From contig NZ_JAERWK010000001.1 in NCBI RefSeq assembly GCF_016918035.1, forward strand, positions 62,001-126,000: a stretch of DNA of 64,000 bases, read 5' to 3'. The position numbers were made by a program, and so were the translations under genes. Below the pieces are notes generated by a model. That model saw only the letters and a program-made list of their open reading frames with translations, had not been told where the DNA came from and did no database searches. Shown in pieces: positions 1 through 9,979 of this stretch; the first letter of the stretch is position 1, and each line of letters begins with the position of its first letter. The DNA is from Nakamurella leprariae. Its GTDB lineage: Bacteria > Actinomycetota > Actinomycetes > Mycobacteriales > Nakamurellaceae.

Positions 1-1
1 G

Positions 2-343
2 CATTTCATTCGCGTGCTCGCCCTGGAAGTGCACCACCTCGACGAACAACCTCGTGGGGTTGTCACCGATCGCATCGCCCAGTACGAAGATTCTTGGCTT
101 GCCTTGATCAACCGCGGCTGTGCCAGCGGTCACTTCCGGGTGGCGTCGGTCGAGCTGCTCGTACCGACCTTGCTCAGCATGGGAACGCAGTCAGCCGCGC
201 AATCTGCGCTCAACCTGTCCATGGCCCAGGTCGCTTACCACTTCGGCGACATGGCCATGAGACTGGTCGAGCCGGCCGGCATTCCCGGCCGTGGTTCGAC
301 CGACGTGGATCCGGGGGCGTCGGACATCAGTCGAAGCGCCTGA
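2..343 (+). CDS. TetR-family regulator, C-terminal part (5' truncated by window edge)
   Basis: The reading frame is open from base 2 and continues beyond the left edge, so only the last 113 residues are seen. They look like the ligand-binding C-terminal half of a TetR/AcrR regulator: a helix with HFIRVLALEVHHLDEQ, a helix around YEDSWLALINRGCASGHFR, and a closing helix. The usual N-terminal helix-turn-helix is not in the window. A GTG at 14 would give a short ORF, but the frame reads on upstream, so it is not a start. The family identification rests on pattern only and the ligand is unknown. Confidence 0.6.
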   Translation, partial: HFIRVLALEVHHLDEQPRGVVTDRIAQYEDSWLALINRGCASGHFRVASVELLVPTLLSMGTQSAAQSALNLSMAQVAYHFGDMAMRLVEPAGIPGRGSTDVDPGASDISRSA

Positions 344-771
344 CGACAGAAGCCCACCGGAGCGAGACGTCGGGCGACGACGAAGTGCTGCGGACATGAA
401 GGACTGCCGATGGGGCGTGCTGGTGGTCGCTTCTGGGGCGCGCGCCATGGGTTGCAGTGCCATGTCCATACATATCGGAGCCCATTCGGTAGCGGCTGGA
501 ACAGTGGCAGTCTTGTTCCGGTATCCTCACCCGTTCCGGTTCCGTTCGACTCTGTCGCCGTCACGGGACGGCTGCCTGGTGCTCACGGAGGCGCGATCAG
601 CGCAGCCCCGATGTGGAAGATTGTCATGCTGCCCGTCCCAGCCGAAGCGCAGTGGGTATCCATGAGCGAAGGGCAACCGACTGACGCGCGTGATCTGGCT
701 TCTCCGGATCCTCGCGCGAAGCTACTGCTGAGCAAATGCACGGGGTCGATCAACGGAATCGGAGAGTGACG
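344..771. other. gene-poor stretch between TetR tail and thioesterase
   Basis: About 430 bases with short open frames on both strands, none with a recognisable family, a good ribosome site or consistent third-position GC. GC content is visibly lower than in the core genes further right. It may hold the promoter of the thioesterase gene; I see no convincing -10/-35 pair, inverted repeat or terminator. Confidence 0.5.
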
Positions 772-1215
772 ATGTCTGAAGCAGTGCTGGAATTCTCGCT
801 GAGCATCCCGGTCGAGGTTCGGTTCGCCGATCACGATGTGTTCGGTCATGTCAACCATGTTCACTTCGTGCGCTACTGCGAGCAGCATCGCATCCATTTC
901 ATGAGCCTGTGGCGTGACGAGTGCGGCGTAGATGTGCTCGACCGAGGGTTTGTCGTGGCACGCGTCGAGTGTGACTATCTCCGACCTATTGGGTACGGGA
1001 CCGCATCGGTTGATGTGGAGATGTGCGTCGAGCGCATCGGTAGGACCTCATTCACATTGCGGTACAACGTACTGAGCAACGGCGCTGTCTCGGCGTCACT
1101 TCGAGCAGTGATCGTGTTGACCGACAGTGAAGGTCGGCCTCGACCGGTTGGTGATTCCGAACGACGGTTCCTGAGACGACATGGCGCTTCTGAGGACAGC
1201 TCGAAGTCCAGTTGA
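772..1215 (+). CDS. acyl-CoA thioesterase, 4HBT (hotdog) family
   Basis: The 147-residue product has the hotdog-fold pattern of YbgC/4HBT thioesterases: an early VRFADHDVFGHVNHVHFVRY block, in which the Asp before the conserved HVNH turn is the usual catalytic residue, then VVARVECDYLRPIGYG and a C-terminal strand region. Such enzymes hydrolyse acyl-CoA thioesters in the cytosol. I chose the ATG at 772 because the family normally begins a few residues before the first strand; the same frame has an earlier ATG at 736 that would add 12 residues. Codon use is less GC-biased than in the core genes, in keeping with an accessory region. The substrate cannot be read from the sequence. Confidence 0.75.
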   Translation: MSEAVLEFSLSIPVEVRFADHDVFGHVNHVHFVRYCEQHRIHFMSLWRDECGVDVLDRGFVVARVECDYLRPIGYGTASVDVEMCVERIGRTSFTLRYNVLSNGAVSASLRAVIVLTDSEGRPRPVGDSERRFLRRHGASEDSSKSS

Positions 1216-1801
1216 CTCAGGGCCGTCCTGCCTTCGGACCTCCTGTCTCGGATCATCGTCGGGGAGCGAGCCGTCGATCGTGCGTTCTGGAGGCGAGCCA
1301 TCTCGGTCGCCCGGCCCGCCTGGATGCCGCCGACCGGGTGGATCGCCTCGTCCAGGCGATTCAACCTGTCCAGACCTGGCGTGTTCGATGTCGGCGAGGG
1401 TCTTGCAGGGCCGTCGTGGAAGGCTGCCGCGCCCGGACGGCAGCGCCGCTCCCGGGCCGCGACGACCTGGAACGACTGAACAGGCCCCACCGACATCCGG
1501 GCCGTGGGGCCGTACGGCGGATCCATCCCGGCCACCAGGGCGTACGCCATGCGCTCGGCCACCGACACCAACACGACGGTCAGGCCCGCGCTCAGGTCCA
1601 CCCCCACCACGAGCGCGACCCGGCCTCCGTGGGGGGTTCCTCGGTGGATCGACCGACCAGTGGGACCCGGACCGGTGGTACGACAACCACCAGATCGACC
1701 CGCCCGCCGCGCCCGGCCATGCCGCCACGGCTTCCTGACAGGGGCCTGGGGTGCGGGCGGTGACTCAAGCGGGGATGCACCCGACGAAGCGCAGAAGGCA
1801 T
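1216..1801 (-). pseudogene. possible decayed ORF, unknown function
   Basis: On the minus strand from about 1690 down to 1450 the codons have strong third-position GC and read as a hydrophobic stretch (VALVVGVDLSAGLTVVLVSV and onward). The frame upstream of about 1625 continues best in a different register (the VDLVVVVPPVRVPLVG stretch), which suggests a frameshift. Below about 1430 the frame loses its character. No start site, domain or homologue is recognised. It could instead be chance coding potential in GC-rich DNA. The remaining bases up to 1994 show nothing but the leader of the next gene. Confidence 0.2.
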
Positions 1802-1994
1802 GTCAGCTCGCTACCTCAGACCGTTGCAGGTCAACACCGTCAGCGCGCCGTGATCGGCACGTCGGTGTTGTCCGGAGAACCAGGTCGGGCTCCGCTCGAC
1901 GGCGCGTCATGATGTCCCGTGCACCGATTCACGGAAAGTTGGGTGCCGTAGCGGCGGCTCGGGTGTGTGCTTCGTCGTGATGGAGGTGCCGGTG

Positions 1995-2843
1995 ATGGCG
2001 GAGATCAATGATGTGGAGTCTGGCGGCCAGGGCCTGACGGTCGGGCCGACGTATCGCCGCAACGGGGCGGCTGTGGATCGGTGGGAGCTGGCGCGTGCGC
2101 TCAGTGCCGTGGCTCGCGGGTTGCAGGCCGAGCCGGATGTACAGGCCACGGTGCTGCGGATCGTGCACGCGGCGGTGGAGGCGGTCGCCGGGGCCGATCA
2201 CGCCGGAATCACGCTGATGCGCGGTGGGGTGGCCACCTCGCCGGCGGTCACCGATGGGGTGGTGACCCGCATTGATGAGCTGCAGTACGAATTGCGCCAG
2301 GGCCCGTGTCTGCAGGCCATCCGGGAACAGGCCATCATCGACAGCGCGGACCTTGCTGGTGACGACCGGTGGGCCGGTTTCGGGCTGCGGGCGGCGGCGC
2401 TGGGGGTCGCCTCGATGCTGGCGGTGCCATTGTCAGTGCCAGGCCGCGAGTTGGGGGCCGTGAACCTGTACGCCCGGCGCGCGGGCGCCTTCGATGAGGA
2501 CGACAAGCAGATCGCGGTGTTGGTGGCCAGCCACGCGGCCATCGCGCTGCAGGCTCGCCAGCAGCAGCAGGACCTGCGGACCGCGATGGACACCCGCAAC
2601 CTGATCGGTCAGGCGCAGGGCATTCTGATGGAACGCGGCAAGATCACCGCCGAGCAGGCGTTCACCGAACTGGCCCGCCTGTCGCAGACGCTGAACGTCA
2701 AAGTGCGGGACATCGCCTGGGCCCTGGCCACCACCGGCGGCCCACCCGACCCGGTCGACCACCGATCCCATCCCCCCGGGCCGTCCCGTCCGATGGTGGC
2801 GCCCCGCCGCCCCGCGGAAGAACTGCCAGTCCGGAGGGTGTGA
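1995..2843 (+). CDS. GAF-ANTAR domain protein (putative RNA-binding antiterminator)
   Basis: A 282-residue soluble protein. Residues about 30-185 form a GAF sensor domain (VLRIVHAAVEAVAGADHAGI, then LQYELRQGPCLQAI typical of actinobacterial GAF-ANTAR proteins). Residues about 200-245 form an ANTAR domain with NLIGQAQGILMERGKITAEQ followed by AFTELARLSQTLNVKVRDIA. ANTAR domains bind paired hairpins in nascent RNA and prevent termination. The tail of about 35 residues is rich in Pro and Arg. I take the ATG at 1995 because GGAGG at 1982-1986 lies eight bases before it; an in-frame GTG at 1965 and an ATG at 1980 lack such a site. The gene stands alone between degenerate stretches. Signal and RNA target are unknown. 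Confidence 0.85.
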   Translation: MAEINDVESGGQGLTVGPTYRRNGAAVDRWELARALSAVARGLQAEPDVQATVLRIVHAAVEAVAGADHAGITLMRGGVATSPAVTDGVVTRIDELQYELRQGPCLQAIREQAIIDSADLAGDDRWAGFGLRAAALGVASMLAVPLSVPGRELGAVNLYARRAGAFDEDDKQIAVLVASHAAIALQARQQQQDLRTAMDTRNLIGQAQGILMERGKITAEQAFTELARLSQTLNVKVRDIAWALATTGGPPDPVDHRSHPPGPSRPMVAPRRPAEELPVRRV

Positions 2844-3200
2844 GTGTGCCGGTGGCGGGGCACCACGTGGCTACGGCGCTTGATCGGACCCGGCGACGAT
2901 CAGCGTTGAGGGCTGGGCTGTTGAATCCGCACAGCTGCCCAGCCCACCAGGTCAAGTCCGGTGGCGTGGTGTGTGACGGTTGCCGCGGGATCTTCGGTTG
3001 GGGTCAGGTGCTGAGCGCCGGGACGGTGGTCTGGTCGGTCACCTCCGTGCTGGTGGTGACGGGCCGCATGCGGCAGCGGGCCAGGACGTCCAGGCCGAGG
3101 TAGCGACGGCCTTCGGTCCTTTCGTCGCGTCGCCAGCCTCGCCCGCGCGGTGCCGGTGCTGGCCGACCCGCCGCCGGACGCCACCCGTGACGCTGCCCGG

Positions 3201-3239
3201 CTGCTGCTGCTGCTGCTGCTGGTGGTGGTGGTGGTGGTG
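3201..3239. repeat. CTG x7 followed by GTG x6 triplet repeat
   Basis: Seven perfect CTG units (3201-3221) run directly into six GTG units (3222-3239). Read on the plus strand this gives seven Leu then six Val; on the minus strand it gives runs of Pro/Ala/His/Gln depending on frame. The tract sits inside the decayed region and is not part of a credible gene. Short triplet tracts like this expand by slippage. Confidence 0.9.
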
Positions 3240-3795
3240 ACCTGCTGTGCGTTCGGCGACGACGTGGTCGAGTCGGCCCCGGCGGCGACCGCCGTGATGG
3301 ACCCAGGCGCTGGCGGCCGCCGTGGTGACCGACAACACGCTGGTCGGCAACGGTCTCGCCGTGCTGTTCGCGGAGGCGACCCGGTCCATCGCCGCCCAGC
3401 TCGCCGGTGACGGTCCGGCCGGAGTACGGCACAGCGACGCGGTGCTGCGCGCCCAGGTCGGACTGGGCAGGCGGAAACGTTGCCGACTCCTTCGAGTCCC
3501 GCGGGACCCATCTGCTGCACGCCGGTCAGTTCGACGAGCCGCCCGGGCGGACGCGGTGTCCGCGGCCTGGAGCGAGATCCCGGGCGCAGCTGGCCGTGGC
3601 ACCCCGGGACCGCGCCGCGTCTGGCCACCCTGCGCGCCGAGCTGGGGGAGCGGAGTTCGACCGCCACCGGGCGAGCGCCGCGCGCATGGCCGGGCTCGCA
3701 CCGGCCGCCCTCGCGATGGCCACCGTCGACGCTGTCGACGTCGCGGTCCCCTCCCGCCCCGCCGCCCCGGCCGACCGCACCGGGACGGCCACCGA

Positions 3796-3945
3796 TCAGC
3801 GGCCCATCGTCTCGTCCAGCCAGTCGTAGATCCGCTGCGCCCACAGCACCGCGGCGCCGCCCTCGTCGTGCTCGCCGGCGCCCTCGGCGTTGGTGAAGAG
3901 GATGTATTCCTTGGGCACGGTGAGCGCGTCGAACAGCGGCTGCGC
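3796..3945 (-). pseudogene. alpha/beta hydrolase, C-terminal fragment
   Basis: The last 50 or so codons read clearly as the end of an alpha/beta hydrolase: PKEYILFTNAEGAGEHDEGG, then AAVLWAQRIYDWLDETMGR and a TGA at 3796-3798. The AEGAGEH motif carries the conserved C-terminal His in bacterial peptidase-like hydrolases. Upstream of about 3945 the frame turns into Arg/Cys/Ser-rich nonsense, and no hydrolase core (oxyanion loop or G-x-S-x-G) is found in any frame nearby. It is therefore a remnant of a deleted gene. Confidence 0.6.
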
Positions 3946-4021
3946 CGACGCACGACAGTCTCGAGGATCGCTCTCACCGCGCTCACAGCGAGGTCGGTCC
4001 GCCGGACCCGGACCGGACGGC

Positions 4022-4378
4022 TCAGGCCGGCTCAGCCGGGTCCCGCAGCGCGATCTGCACCTGGGCGTTCCGGGTCAGGAACGTCTGCTCGTCGAGCCGC
4101 TTGCGCCGCAGCCAGCCGGTGACCTCGTCGTTGCACTTGCTGGCGTTGCACGAGGCGCAGGCCGGGACGACGTTGCCCACCGTGTACCGGCCACCGCGGG
4201 AGATGGCCAGCACACAGTCGCGCTGCAGCGCGGCGCCCTGTGTGCCGCAATACGCGCAGCCGCCCCACAGGGCCAGCAGCCTCGCCCACTGGTTGGGCGT
4301 CAGGTCGTGCTCGACGCGGCCCATCCGCACCGCACGCTTGCGCGCCGCCCGGGCGCGGCGTGGTCGGGAGACGGCCAT
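4022..4378 (-). CDS. HNH endonuclease-like protein with altered active-site His
   Basis: The 118-residue basic protein has an HNH-type zinc scaffold: CAYC at residues 41-44 and CASC at 74-77. Between them lies LQRDCVLAISRGGRYTVGNV, the position where this family usually reads DHV. Here the first His of the HNH motif is Cys55, while Asn69 and the second zinc pair remain, so nuclease activity is doubtful. The N-terminus is rich in Arg (residues 5-21), as expected for nucleic acid binding. I chose the ATG at 4378; a weak AGGAT lies upstream. A longer frame from 4423 adds 15 residues without a better ribosome site. The gene is isolated at the edge of the decayed region. Confidence 0.7.
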   Translation of the reverse strand: MAVSRPRRARAARKRAVRMGRVEHDLTPNQWARLLALWGGCAYCGTQGAALQRDCVLAISRGGRYTVGNVVPACASCNASKCNDEVTGWLRRKRLDEQTFLTRNAQVQIALRDPAEPA

Positions 4379-4559
4379 GCGCCGATCCTGCCCGGGCGTC
4401 GGGCCGCCACGGGGCAGGCGCACCGGAGCCCCGGCCGGGCGTGACCGTCGGTCCGTCCGGGCTGCGGGTGACGATCACTGCGACGGGAACCCGTCCCGGC
4501 GCCCACCCGTTGGCAGCCTGCGGCCGGACGGACCGGAGCCGCAGGGAAGGACGGACTCC

Positions 4560-5018
4560 GTGGGTTTCCTGGACAACCTCAAGAGCAAGGGCCTCCTGGC
4601 GGGCGACCAGCTCAAGACCAAGGTCGGACAGTTCCGCTCCAAGGACTTCGCCGAGGCAAGCATGGCCACGTGCGCGCTGATCGCCGCTGCCGACGGCACC
4701 ATCGATCCGGCGGAGCGGCAGAAGACGGCCGCGTTCATCGGCAGCAATGACGTGCTCTCGGTGTTCGACGCCGGCCAGCTGCGTGACTCGTTCGACCGGT
4801 ACTGCAGCAAGCTCACCCAGGACTACGACTTCGGCAAGATCGAGGTGCTGCAGGCGGTCGGCAAGCTGCGCAGCAAGCCCGACCAGGCCCGGGCAGTGGT
4901 GCAGATCGGCGTCATCGTCGGTGGGGCCGACGGGAACTTCGACGCCGACGAGCAGCGCGCCGTACGAGACATCTGCCACGCCGTCGGGTTGCCGCCGGCC
5001 GAGTTCGGCGTCGCCTGA
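4560..5018 (+). CDS. TerB-like (tellurite resistance) domain protein
   Basis: A 152-residue soluble protein whose residues about 25-150 match the all-helical TerB domain. There are two similar halves, each with an acidic metal-binding-type turn: AAADGTIDPAERQ in the first and VGGADGNFDADEQRAVRDI in the second. TerB proteins bind metal ions and are linked with stress and tellurite response, often at the membrane; the biochemical role is not settled. GTG at 4560 is preceded by GGGAAGG at 4544-4550, a good ribosome site. The gene ends in front of a perfect hairpin shared with the convergent esterase gene. No other ter genes are nearby, so a general stress role is more likely than a tellurite operon. 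Confidence 0.8.
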   Translation: MGFLDNLKSKGLLAGDQLKTKVGQFRSKDFAEASMATCALIAAADGTIDPAERQKTAAFIGSNDVLSVFDAGQLRDSFDRYCSKLTQDYDFGKIEVLQAVGKLRSKPDQARAVVQIGVIVGGADGNFDADEQRAVRDICHAVGLPPAEFGVA

Positions 5019-5043
5019 CCGTTCCAGCCTGACCCGCTGCGAA

Positions 5044-5080
5044 CGCTCGTCCGGGGGCGCCCGCCGCCCCCGGACGAGCG
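5044..5080. terminator. bidirectional terminator hairpin
   Basis: A perfect 16-bp inverted repeat (5044-5059 and 5065-5080) with a 5-base loop lies between the converging terB-like and esterase genes. There is no U-tract, as is common in actinobacteria. Its place and symmetry fit a terminator for both directions. Confidence 0.85.
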
Positions 5081-5082
5081 AG

Positions 5083-6033
5083 TCAGGTCAACGCACGGCG
5101 CAGCGCGTCGATGCGCATGGCCCAGATCCGCTGGGTGAGTGCGGCGTCGGGGGCGAACGTCTCGGACGCGTGGTAACTGCCCGGGTTGATGTGCAGCTCG
5201 CAGGACACCCCGGCCTGCATGAGCCGCTGGGCGAAGGCGATGTCCTCGTCCCGGAACAGGTCCACCGTGCCGACGTCGATGAAGGCGGGCGGCAGGCCGG
5301 ACAGGTCCGCGGCCCGGGTCGGTGCCGCGTACTGGTCGGCCGGTTTGCCGCCCAGGTACCAGGCCCACGCCTCGAGATTGCCGGCCCGGTCCCAGATGCC
5401 GACGTCGACGATCTCCTGGGACGACGGCGTGGTGTTGGTGTCGTCGATCATCGGGTAGATCGGCATCATGAATCGCAGCGCCGGGCCGCCCCGGTCGCGG
5501 GCCAGCAGAGCGACGCCGAGGGCCAGCCCACCGCCCGCGCTCCCGCCGTAGACGGCCAGTCGGTCGGGATCGATGCCGAGCTCGGCGGCGTGCTCCGCCG
5601 TCCAGACCAGTCCGGCGTAGCAGTCCTCCACCGGCGCGGGATGCGGGTGCTCCGGGGCCAGCCGGTACTCGACGGAGACGACGACGGCGCCGACCTCGTC
5701 GCACAACCGGCTGGCCGTGGCGTCCTCCCCGGCCACGCTGCCCAGCACCATGCCACCGCCGTGGATGTAGTAGATGCCCGGCAGCGTCCCGGTGGCGGAC
5801 TTCGGCCGGGAGATGCGGACGGTCACGTCAGGGTCGCCCGCCGGACCGGGTACCGCCCGGTCCTCCTTGGCCACGTTCGGGTTCTCCACCACCGGCATGG
5901 ACGCCAACATCTGGTCCACGGTGGCCCGGCGGGCCACGATGTCAGCGATGGCGTTGAACCCGCCGGGCATCACGCTCAGCAGGCCGTCGAGCGGGATGCG
6001 GCTGTCGGGATCGATCAGGTCACGAGTCGACAT
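5083..6033 (-). CDS. alpha/beta hydrolase, HSL/acetyl-esterase family
   Basis: A 316-residue enzyme of the hormone-sensitive-lipase type. IYYIHGGGMVLGS holds the HGGG oxyanion loop, VYGGSAGGGLALG holds the nucleophile Ser in G-x-S-x-G, and the catalytic Asp and His are expected in DVGTVDLFRDED and NPGSYHASE near the C-terminus. Such enzymes hydrolyse short-chain esters in the cytosol. ATG at 6033 has GGAGAG just upstream. The gene is divergent from a GntR regulator 110 bases away, which is its probable regulator. It also lies near a Baeyer-Villiger monooxygenase; esterases often cleave the esters or lactones such enzymes make, so a joint ketone-degradation role is a fair inference. Confidence 0.88.
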   Translation of the reverse strand: MSTRDLIDPDSRIPLDGLLSVMPGGFNAIADIVARRATVDQMLASMPVVENPNVAKEDRAVPGPAGDPDVTVRISRPKSATGTLPGIYYIHGGGMVLGSVAGEDATASRLCDEVGAVVVSVEYRLAPEHPHPAPVEDCYAGLVWTAEHAAELGIDPDRLAVYGGSAGGGLALGVALLARDRGGPALRFMMPIYPMIDDTNTTPSSQEIVDVGIWDRAGNLEAWAWYLGGKPADQYAAPTRAADLSGLPPAFIDVGTVDLFRDEDIAFAQRLMQAGVSCELHINPGSYHASETFAPDAALTQRIWAMRIDALRRALT

Positions 6034-6142
6034 GGCTCTCCAGGGTTCGTGGGGACTCACTCGGGTCGGGGTGCAGGATCAGGATCGGGTCCAGGATCGG
6101 GACGTCGACCGTCGGCGCCGGCGGCCGCGGGAGGACGGGGGT

Positions 6143-6817
6143 GTGGTCGTGTCGTCGTTCGAGGTGCCGCCGACGCGGCGGGAGGCGGTGACGCAGCGGC
6201 TCCGGGCCGAGATCGCCTCCGGAGCGCTGCCTCCGGGCACGCTGCTCAAGGACGCCGAGCTGGCCGGCCGGCTCGGCGTGAGCATCACCCCGGTGCGGGA
6301 GGCGATCACCCAGCTCGCCGTCGAGGGGCTGATCGACATCTCGCCCAACCGCACCCGCACCGTCGCCGGGTTCAGCCAGAAGCAGGCGCTCGAGCTCGTC
6401 GACGTGATGGAGTTGTTGGCCGGCACCGGCTTCGCTCGGGGCGTGGACAATCTCACCGACGACGACATCGCCAAGATGCGGCTCCGGTTCACCGAGTACG
6501 TCGACGCGCTGCGGACCGGCAACGTGCCGGCGGCCGGGGCGTCCGGGGCGGACTTCAGCACCATCGTGATCATGGCCGGCGGCAACCGCGAGCTGCAGTC
6601 GCTGGTGGACCTGGTCGTCGCCCGCTCGCTGCGCTTCCAGTCGCTCGGCCCGGACAGCCCCATCTGGCAACCGTGGATCGACGGCTACCGCGAGACGCTC
6701 GAACTGCTGGAGGCGGGCGACCGGATCAGCGCGGTCGTCCGGTACCGGCAGATCTACGTCGAGTACCGGGCTGCGGTCGAGGCCTCGCTCTGGCATCACG
6801 ACGACGGGACGCCCTGA
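6143..6817 (+). CDS. GntR-family transcriptional regulator (FCD/VanR type)
   Basis: The 224-residue product has an N-terminal winged helix (residues about 10-75) with LPPGTLLKDAELAGRLGVS followed by ITPVREAITQLAVEGLI, the signature of FadR-subfamily GntR regulators. The C-terminal all-helical ligand domain has the usual spacing of acidic and His-type metal residues only in part. GTG at 6143 is chosen because GGGAGG at 6129-6134 lies eight bases before it; the open frame extends far upstream but overlaps the esterase gene antisense. Divergent orientation with the esterase, and the monooxygenase 70 bases downstream on the other strand, suggest control of a local catabolic cluster. Confidence 0.85.
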   Translation: MVVSSFEVPPTRREAVTQRLRAEIASGALPPGTLLKDAELAGRLGVSITPVREAITQLAVEGLIDISPNRTRTVAGFSQKQALELVDVMELLAGTGFARGVDNLTDDDIAKMRLRFTEYVDALRTGNVPAAGASGADFSTIVIMAGGNRELQSLVDLVVARSLRFQSLGPDSPIWQPWIDGYRETLELLEAGDRISAVVRYRQIYVEYRAAVEASLWHHDDGTP

Positions 6818-6884
6818 GCCGCCGGGCCAGAAGTCGCTCGCGGCGGCGGTCGACAACACGGTCGACAGCATCGTCGGCCGCCGG

Positions 6885-8573
<1,689 letters not shown>

Positions 8574-8595
8574 CGTCGTCCTCCTCGGGAAGGGG

Positions 8596-8757
8596 TCAGG
8601 CGGGGTGCTCGGCAGCGGCGTGGGTGGTGGTACCGGAGTGCGTGGAGGTGCCGGAGTGCGTGGAGGTGCCGGAGTGCGTGGAGGTGCCGGAGTGGGCGGC
8701 GAGGCAGCGGGCCGGCATCGGGGGCCGGCGCCGAGGGACGGCGTCGTCCAGCGTCAT
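8596..8757 (-). CDS. small repeat peptide, 53 aa, upstream of the monooxygenase
   Basis: Begins with ATG at 8757 after GAGGTGA seven bases upstream and ends 22 bases before the monooxygenase start. The first 21 residues are MTLDDAVPRRRPPMPARCLA plus A, with a single Cys at position 18. Next come four units of H-S-G-T-(S/T)-T, then HAAAEHPA. The repeat units are 18 bases long and identical except for the last. I know no family like this. Low complexity means it could be a chance ORF, but the ribosome site, stop position and operon spacing are what a real small gene would show. It might be a leader peptide controlling the downstream gene, a metal-binding peptide, or a precursor peptide. Confidence 0.5.
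   Translation of the reverse strand: MTLDDAVPRRRPPMPARCLAAHSGTSTHSGTSTHSGTSTHSGTTTHAAAEHPA
8633..8693. repeat. 18-bp tandem repeat, about 3.4 copies
   Basis: Unit CCGGAGTGCGTGGAGGTG (plus strand) occurs at 8633-8650, 8651-8668 and 8669-8686 with a partial fourth copy. The copies are identical, implying recent expansion or selection. On the minus strand it encodes the H-S-G-T-S-T repeats of the small ORF; the period is a multiple of three, so the frame is kept. Confidence 0.9.
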
Positions 8758-9034
8758 GGCGCGTCACCTCACGTCGGTGGAAGGTGGTCCGGACCTGCGC
8801 CGCGACCGGCGGGTTCACCGGGCGACCGACGACCGGCCGGCCGTGCCGCACAGGGCATCCGGCCGATCATCACACGGAGATGGCGCACACCCGGAGGTGA
8901 CGCACGCCACGAATGTAGGATGCATCGACCGGCTGGTCAACAACCCCCGGCGGGCCCGGGCGCGTCGGACGGACGAGAGCCGGTCGCGGGCAAGGATTTC
9001 GTCCGCCACGGGTCGGGGCCGCCCAGGAGACCGT

Positions 9035-9973
9035 TCAGGATCCGACGGCTGTCAGCGCAGCCTCGTCGCCGGCCGTGATGCCCACCGCGCGCAGGGCGGC
9101 CAGCACCGGCGCGATGTGCGGCTGCAGCTGCGTGCCCGCCCGTACCAGGGAGCCGATGCGGCGCACCGGCCGGGTGCCCCGCACGGGCCGGACGACGACG
9201 GGGGCCTGTGCGGCCACCGACCGGGCCAGCCGGGGGAGCAGGGCCACCCCGGCCCCGGCGGCGACCAGGGCGATGGAGCCGCTGAACTCGTCGGCCATGT
9301 GCCGGACCTGCGGACGGAAGCCGGCCGCCTCACAGGCGGCGAGAGTGATCTGCCAGCAGGGCACTCCGGGGATGTTGAGGATCCAGTCCTCGTCGGTCAA
9401 CGAGGACAGGTCGACGGTGTCGTCATCGGCGAGCGGGTGTCCCAGGGGGAGCACGACGTCCATCACGTCGTCGAGCAGGTGCTCGCTGGCCAGCCGGGTG
9501 TCGCCGTCCGTGGGGTCCAGGTCGCCGGCGGTGAGCATCAGGGCGACGTCGACCCGTCGGCCCAGCAGGGCGTCGGCCGCCTCTTCCGGCTGCACCTCGC
9601 GCACTTCGACCCGCAACCGGGACGTGGCCGCGACCCGGCGCAGCACCGGCACGGCCAGCGCGGGGATGGCGGACGGGAACGACCCGAGCCGGACGGTGCC
9701 ACCGTCGCCGTCCCGGAAGGCGGCCAGGTCGGACTGGGCGTGCTCGAGCTGGGTGAAGATCGCGTGCGCGTGACCCAGCAGCAGTCGGGCGGCTTCGGTC
9801 AGCCGGACCCGGCGCCCGTCCGGCTCCAGCATGGGAGTGCCGGCTTCGCGGGACAGCGCGGCCAACTGCTGGGACACCGCCGACGGCGTCAGGTGCACGG
9901 CGGCCGCAGTGGCGGCCACCGTGCCGCACCGGTCGAGTTCGCGGAGGATCTCCAGGCGCCGCAGATCGAGCAT
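9035..9973 (-). CDS. LysR-family transcriptional regulator
   Basis: A 312-residue LysR-type regulator. Residues 1-60 are the winged helix-turn-helix (LEILRELDRCGTVAATAAAV then LTPSAVSQQLAALSREAGTP), and residues about 90-295 are the two-lobed periplasmic-binding-like effector domain. Family members normally act as tetramers and respond to a small molecule. The gene precedes the small peptide ORF and the monooxygenase on the same strand with a 277-base gap, so it may regulate them as well as itself. No ribosome site is visible; a -10-like box six bases before the ATG at 9973 suggests a leaderless transcript. It is divergent from a small membrane protein gene. Confidence 0.9.
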   Translation of the reverse strand: MLDLRRLEILRELDRCGTVAATAAAVHLTPSAVSQQLAALSREAGTPMLEPDGRRVRLTEAARLLLGHAHAIFTQLEHAQSDLAAFRDGDGGTVRLGSFPSAIPALAVPVLRRVAATSRLRVEVREVQPEEAADALLGRRVDVALMLTAGDLDPTDGDTRLASEHLLDDVMDVVLPLGHPLADDDTVDLSSLTDEDWILNIPGVPCWQITLAACEAAGFRPQVRHMADEFSGSIALVAAGAGVALLPRLARSVAAQAPVVVRPVRGTRPVRRIGSLVRAGTQLQPHIAPVLAALRAVGITAGDEAALTAVGS

Positions 9974-9979
9974 GCAGGA

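Larger units (their letters stand above)
2844..4021. other. degenerate gene-poor region
   Basis: Nearly 1.2 kb with no intact gene. The minus strand 3796-3945 carries a hydrolase tail and 3201-3239 a triplet repeat, each listed separately. On the plus strand near 3320-3470 there is a protein-like stretch (VTDNTLVGNGLAVLFAEATR) that changes register near 3475, where NVADSFESRGTHLLHAGQF continues in another frame. This looks like a second broken gene. No start site or terminator is convincing. The best explanation is decayed genes from past transfers; sequencing frame errors are the alternative. Confidence 0.5.

Noticed and set aside
8633-8693. possible CRISPR-like repeats
   Set aside because: The units are directly tandem without spacers and encode a peptide repeat.
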